Assembly (NCBI GenBank): GCA_023101485.1
Contig: LVZB01000001.1
Coordinates: 186,001 to 250,000, forward strand
Origin: Pasteurellaceae bacterium Macca
GTDB lineage: Bacteria; Pseudomonadota; Gammaproteobacteria; Enterobacterales; Pasteurellaceae
DNA: 64,000 nt
Reading direction: 5' to 3'
Shown: positions 62,460 to 64,000 of the stretch, one piece after another
Layout: the number at the start of each line of letters is the position of its first letter
Position numbering within the stretch: the first letter of the stretch is position 1
Translations under genes and position numbers: made by a program
The notes under the pieces: generated by a model
Told to the model about the DNA's origin: nothing
The model's database searches: none
The model's input: only the letters and a program-made list of their open reading frames with translations

Positions 62460-63406
62460 TAAAAAAGATGACGATTTGCGATAAGCTGTTCTTTCGTTAG
62501 GCTAAATACGCCTAAACCGCCATTTTTAAATTCCAACCAATTAAATGGGACGCTTGGGAACTGTTCAATTAAATGCACCATACTGTTCCCTACTTCGCAT
62601 ACCAAAACGCCGTTATCATTGAGGTAATCCCCTGCTTGCGACAAAATGCGTTTTGTGATCGCCAAGCCATCACGTCCTGAACCTAATGCCATTTCGGGTT
62701 CGTGGTGGAACTCTTCGGGCATATCGGCGAGGTCTTCTTCATCCACATAAGGTGGGTTGGTGACAATTAAATCGTAGTGATCAGGGGGAAGATGATCAAA
62801 AAGATCAGATTGCAGTGGGAATACACGGTGGGCGAGATTGTGCCGTTCAATGTTAATTTCTGCCACATTTAACGCATCAAAGGAGAGATCAACACCATCC
62901 ACTTCCGCCTGTGGGAAACGTTCGGCACAGGCAATGCCGATACAACCGCTTCCTGTGCATAAGTCTAAAATACGCTTAGGTTCAGCGCGTAAAATTCCCG
63001 TGAAGCCTTGGGAAATCAGCTCTCCAATCGGCGAACGAGGCACAATCACTCGTTCATCAACATAAAATTCTAAGCCACAAAACCACGCGGAATTGGTGAG
63101 ATACGCCACCGGTTTTCGCCAGCCTAAACGCTGTTCCACTAAGGTCACAATGCGTTCTTTTTCCACACGGCTTAAACGTGAAGCATAAAGGCTTTCTGGC
63201 ACATCCATTGGTAGGGCGAGGGCGGTTAAGACAAGTTGATTCGCTTCATCCCAAGCGTTGTCATGACCGTGGCCGTAGTAGAGATCCGAGGCGTTAAAGT
63301 AGCTATACGTCCAACGCATCATATCTAAAATAGTCGCGAGATCGTCCGCCACTGGGTGGGCGGCAATTTCATCGAGGAGTTCAAGGTTAAATTGCGCATC
63401 AAGCAT
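62459..63406 (-). CDS. prmB: 50S ribosomal protein L3 N5-glutamine methyltransferase PrmB
   Basis: SAM methyltransferase of the HemK family that modifies a glutamine of L3. The 315-residue product has the N-terminal helical substrate domain ([17 protein letters not shown]), PRSPIGELI (the PrmB signature stretch), SAM motif [16 protein letters not shown] and catalytic NPPY (about 227-230). It is divergent from smrB, as in E. coli. The stop codon is at the edge of the repeat cluster. Confidence 0.95.
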   Translation of the reverse strand: MLDAQFNLELLDEIAAHPVADDLATILDMMRWTYSYFNASDLYYGHGHDNAWDEANQLVLTALALPMDVPESLYASRLSRVEKERIVTLVEQRLGWRKPVAYLTNSAWFCGLEFYVDERVIVPRSPIGELISQGFTGILRAEPKRILDLCTGSGCIGIACAERFPQAEVDGVDLSFDALNVAEINIERHNLAHRVFPLQSDLFDHLPPDHYDLIVTNPPYVDEEDLADMPEEFHHEPEMALGSGRDGLAITKRILSQAGDYLNDNGVLVCEVGNSMVHLIEQFPSVPFNWLEFKNGGLGVFSLTKEQLIANRHLF

Positions 63407-63503
63407 AAGTGTTCTCGTTGAGGAAATAAGGAAAAAGTGCCGTGTTTATACCACATTTCGATCTATGATAGAATGCACAAAATCAAATTTAAGAGGAAGT
63501 AAT

Positions 63504-64000
63504 ATGTTAGGCGATGACGATTTTGCCCTATTTAAAGACGCCGTCAAAGGAGTGAAAAAAATCAAACAGGACACCTTTGTAGCCAAAAATGAACCACGGC
63601 GAAAAGTCAGTGAAATCCGAGAATTGAAAGAACAAGCCGACACACTTTTTTACTTTTCCGATGAATATGAGCCTATGCTTACTGAGGAGAATGAGAAAGT
63701 ACGCTATCGCCGTGAAGACGTTGATCCTTATATCCTCAAACAACTTCGGCGGGGCAATTTTCACCCCGAACTTTTTTTAGATCTCCACGGGCTAAGCCGT
63801 GAAAATGCCAAAAAAGAGTTAGCCAGCCTGATCCTCGCCTGTGAGCGTGAGGGAATTTACTGTGCAAGCATTATGACAGGCTACGGCACAGGGGCATTAA
63901 AATACCAAATTCCACGCTGGTTAGTCCAACACCCAAAAGTGATTGCCCTGCACCAAGCCCCCCGTGAATGGGGAGGCGATGCCGCCATTCTGATTTTGGT
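63504..64000 (+). CDS. smrB: Ribosome rescue endonuclease SmrB (3' truncated by window edge)
   Basis: Smr-domain nuclease that cleaves mRNA between collided ribosomes. The ATG at 63504 follows AAGAGGAAG. The frame stays open to the window end (165 codons). After a charged N-terminal region, the Smr domain shows DLHGLSRENAKKEL (about residue 92 on) and GYGTGALKYQIPRWL, the DLHG and GxGxG motifs. The gene order prmB-smrB, divergent, supports the call. About 10 residues are probably missing. Confidence 0.93.
   Translation, partial: MLGDDDFALFKDAVKGVKKIKQDTFVAKNEPRRKVSEIRELKEQADTLFYFSDEYEPMLTEENEKVRYRREDVDPYILKQLRRGNFHPELFLDLHGLSRENAKKELASLILACEREGIYCASIMTGYGTGALKYQIPRWLVQHPKVIALHQAPREWGGDAAILIL

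Overview
The window is chromosomal DNA from a gammaproteobacterium of the family Pasteurellaceae. The strongest marker is the DNA-uptake signal ACAAGCGGTC (or its complement GACCGCTTGT), which I count by eye 29 times. This is the Actinobacillus pleuropneumoniae / Mannheimia / Haemophilus ducreyi type, not the H. influenzae type AAGTGCGGT. Gene content agrees: rnfABCDGE, secM-secA, yfeABCD, cydAB-cydX-ybgE, qmcA-nfeD, an IS1016-like insertion sequence and a short SecM arrest peptide. I cannot name the species from sequence alone.

Layout. 1-5.5 kb (+): end of mreB, then mreC, mreD, rarA and yoaA (cell shape, then replication and repair). 5.6-9.0 kb (-): a Fur-type-box-preceded Mn/Fe ABC importer, yfeABCD, whose first permease gene is frameshifted at a run of seven G. 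9.2-14 kb: rsgA, acuI, an array of 77-bp hairpin-bearing repeats, and rep. 14.1-15.8 kb: an AT-rich EamA transporter gene cut by an IS1595-family (IS1016-like) element with a clean 8-bp target duplication. 15.8-21.4 kb: nfeD-qmcA, arginase and gyrB, with a DnaA-box cluster upstream of gyrB. 21.4-29.4 kb (-): rnfABCDGE-lpxM-methyltransferase, one tightly packed operon; rnfC carries six 51-residue repeats, each with an uptake signal. 29.5-36.8 kb: a lipoprotein, thyA, a histidine-tailed metal-binding candidate, a YwiC-like membrane protein, cydAB-cydX-ybgE behind an FNR box, and a small secreted protein.

36.9-46.2 kb: rlmC-nagZ, a TerC-family gene, mutH, recN with two LexA boxes, an HI0933-type flavoprotein and tex. 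46.2-51 kb: tRNA-Ser(GGA), an NlpE-like lipoprotein, dciA, secM-secA and mutT. 50.9-52.1 kb: a cytosine-deaminase-like amidohydrolase whose leader holds a PurR-type operator, a 36-codon leader ORF and an intrinsic terminator inside that ORF. 52.1-56.2 kb (-): tcdA, a DUF4143 ATPase gene preceded by a 33-bp inverted pair of palindromes, and uup. 56.4-59.2 kb (+): a GNAT acetyltransferase, nadK, and a short AT-rich island with a possible immunity protein and two 48-residue ORFs. 59.3-64 kb: ppc, a GC-rich repeat cluster, prmB and the start of smrB.

Most of the window is conserved housekeeping DNA. The parts that standard annotation would miss are the amidohydrolase leader (the best candidate for an undescribed regulatory system), the 77-bp hairpin array, the paired palindromes at 54.1-54.2 kb, the uptake-signal-bearing RnfC repeats, the compact SecM arrest motif, and small genes such as cydX and the ORFs after nadK.
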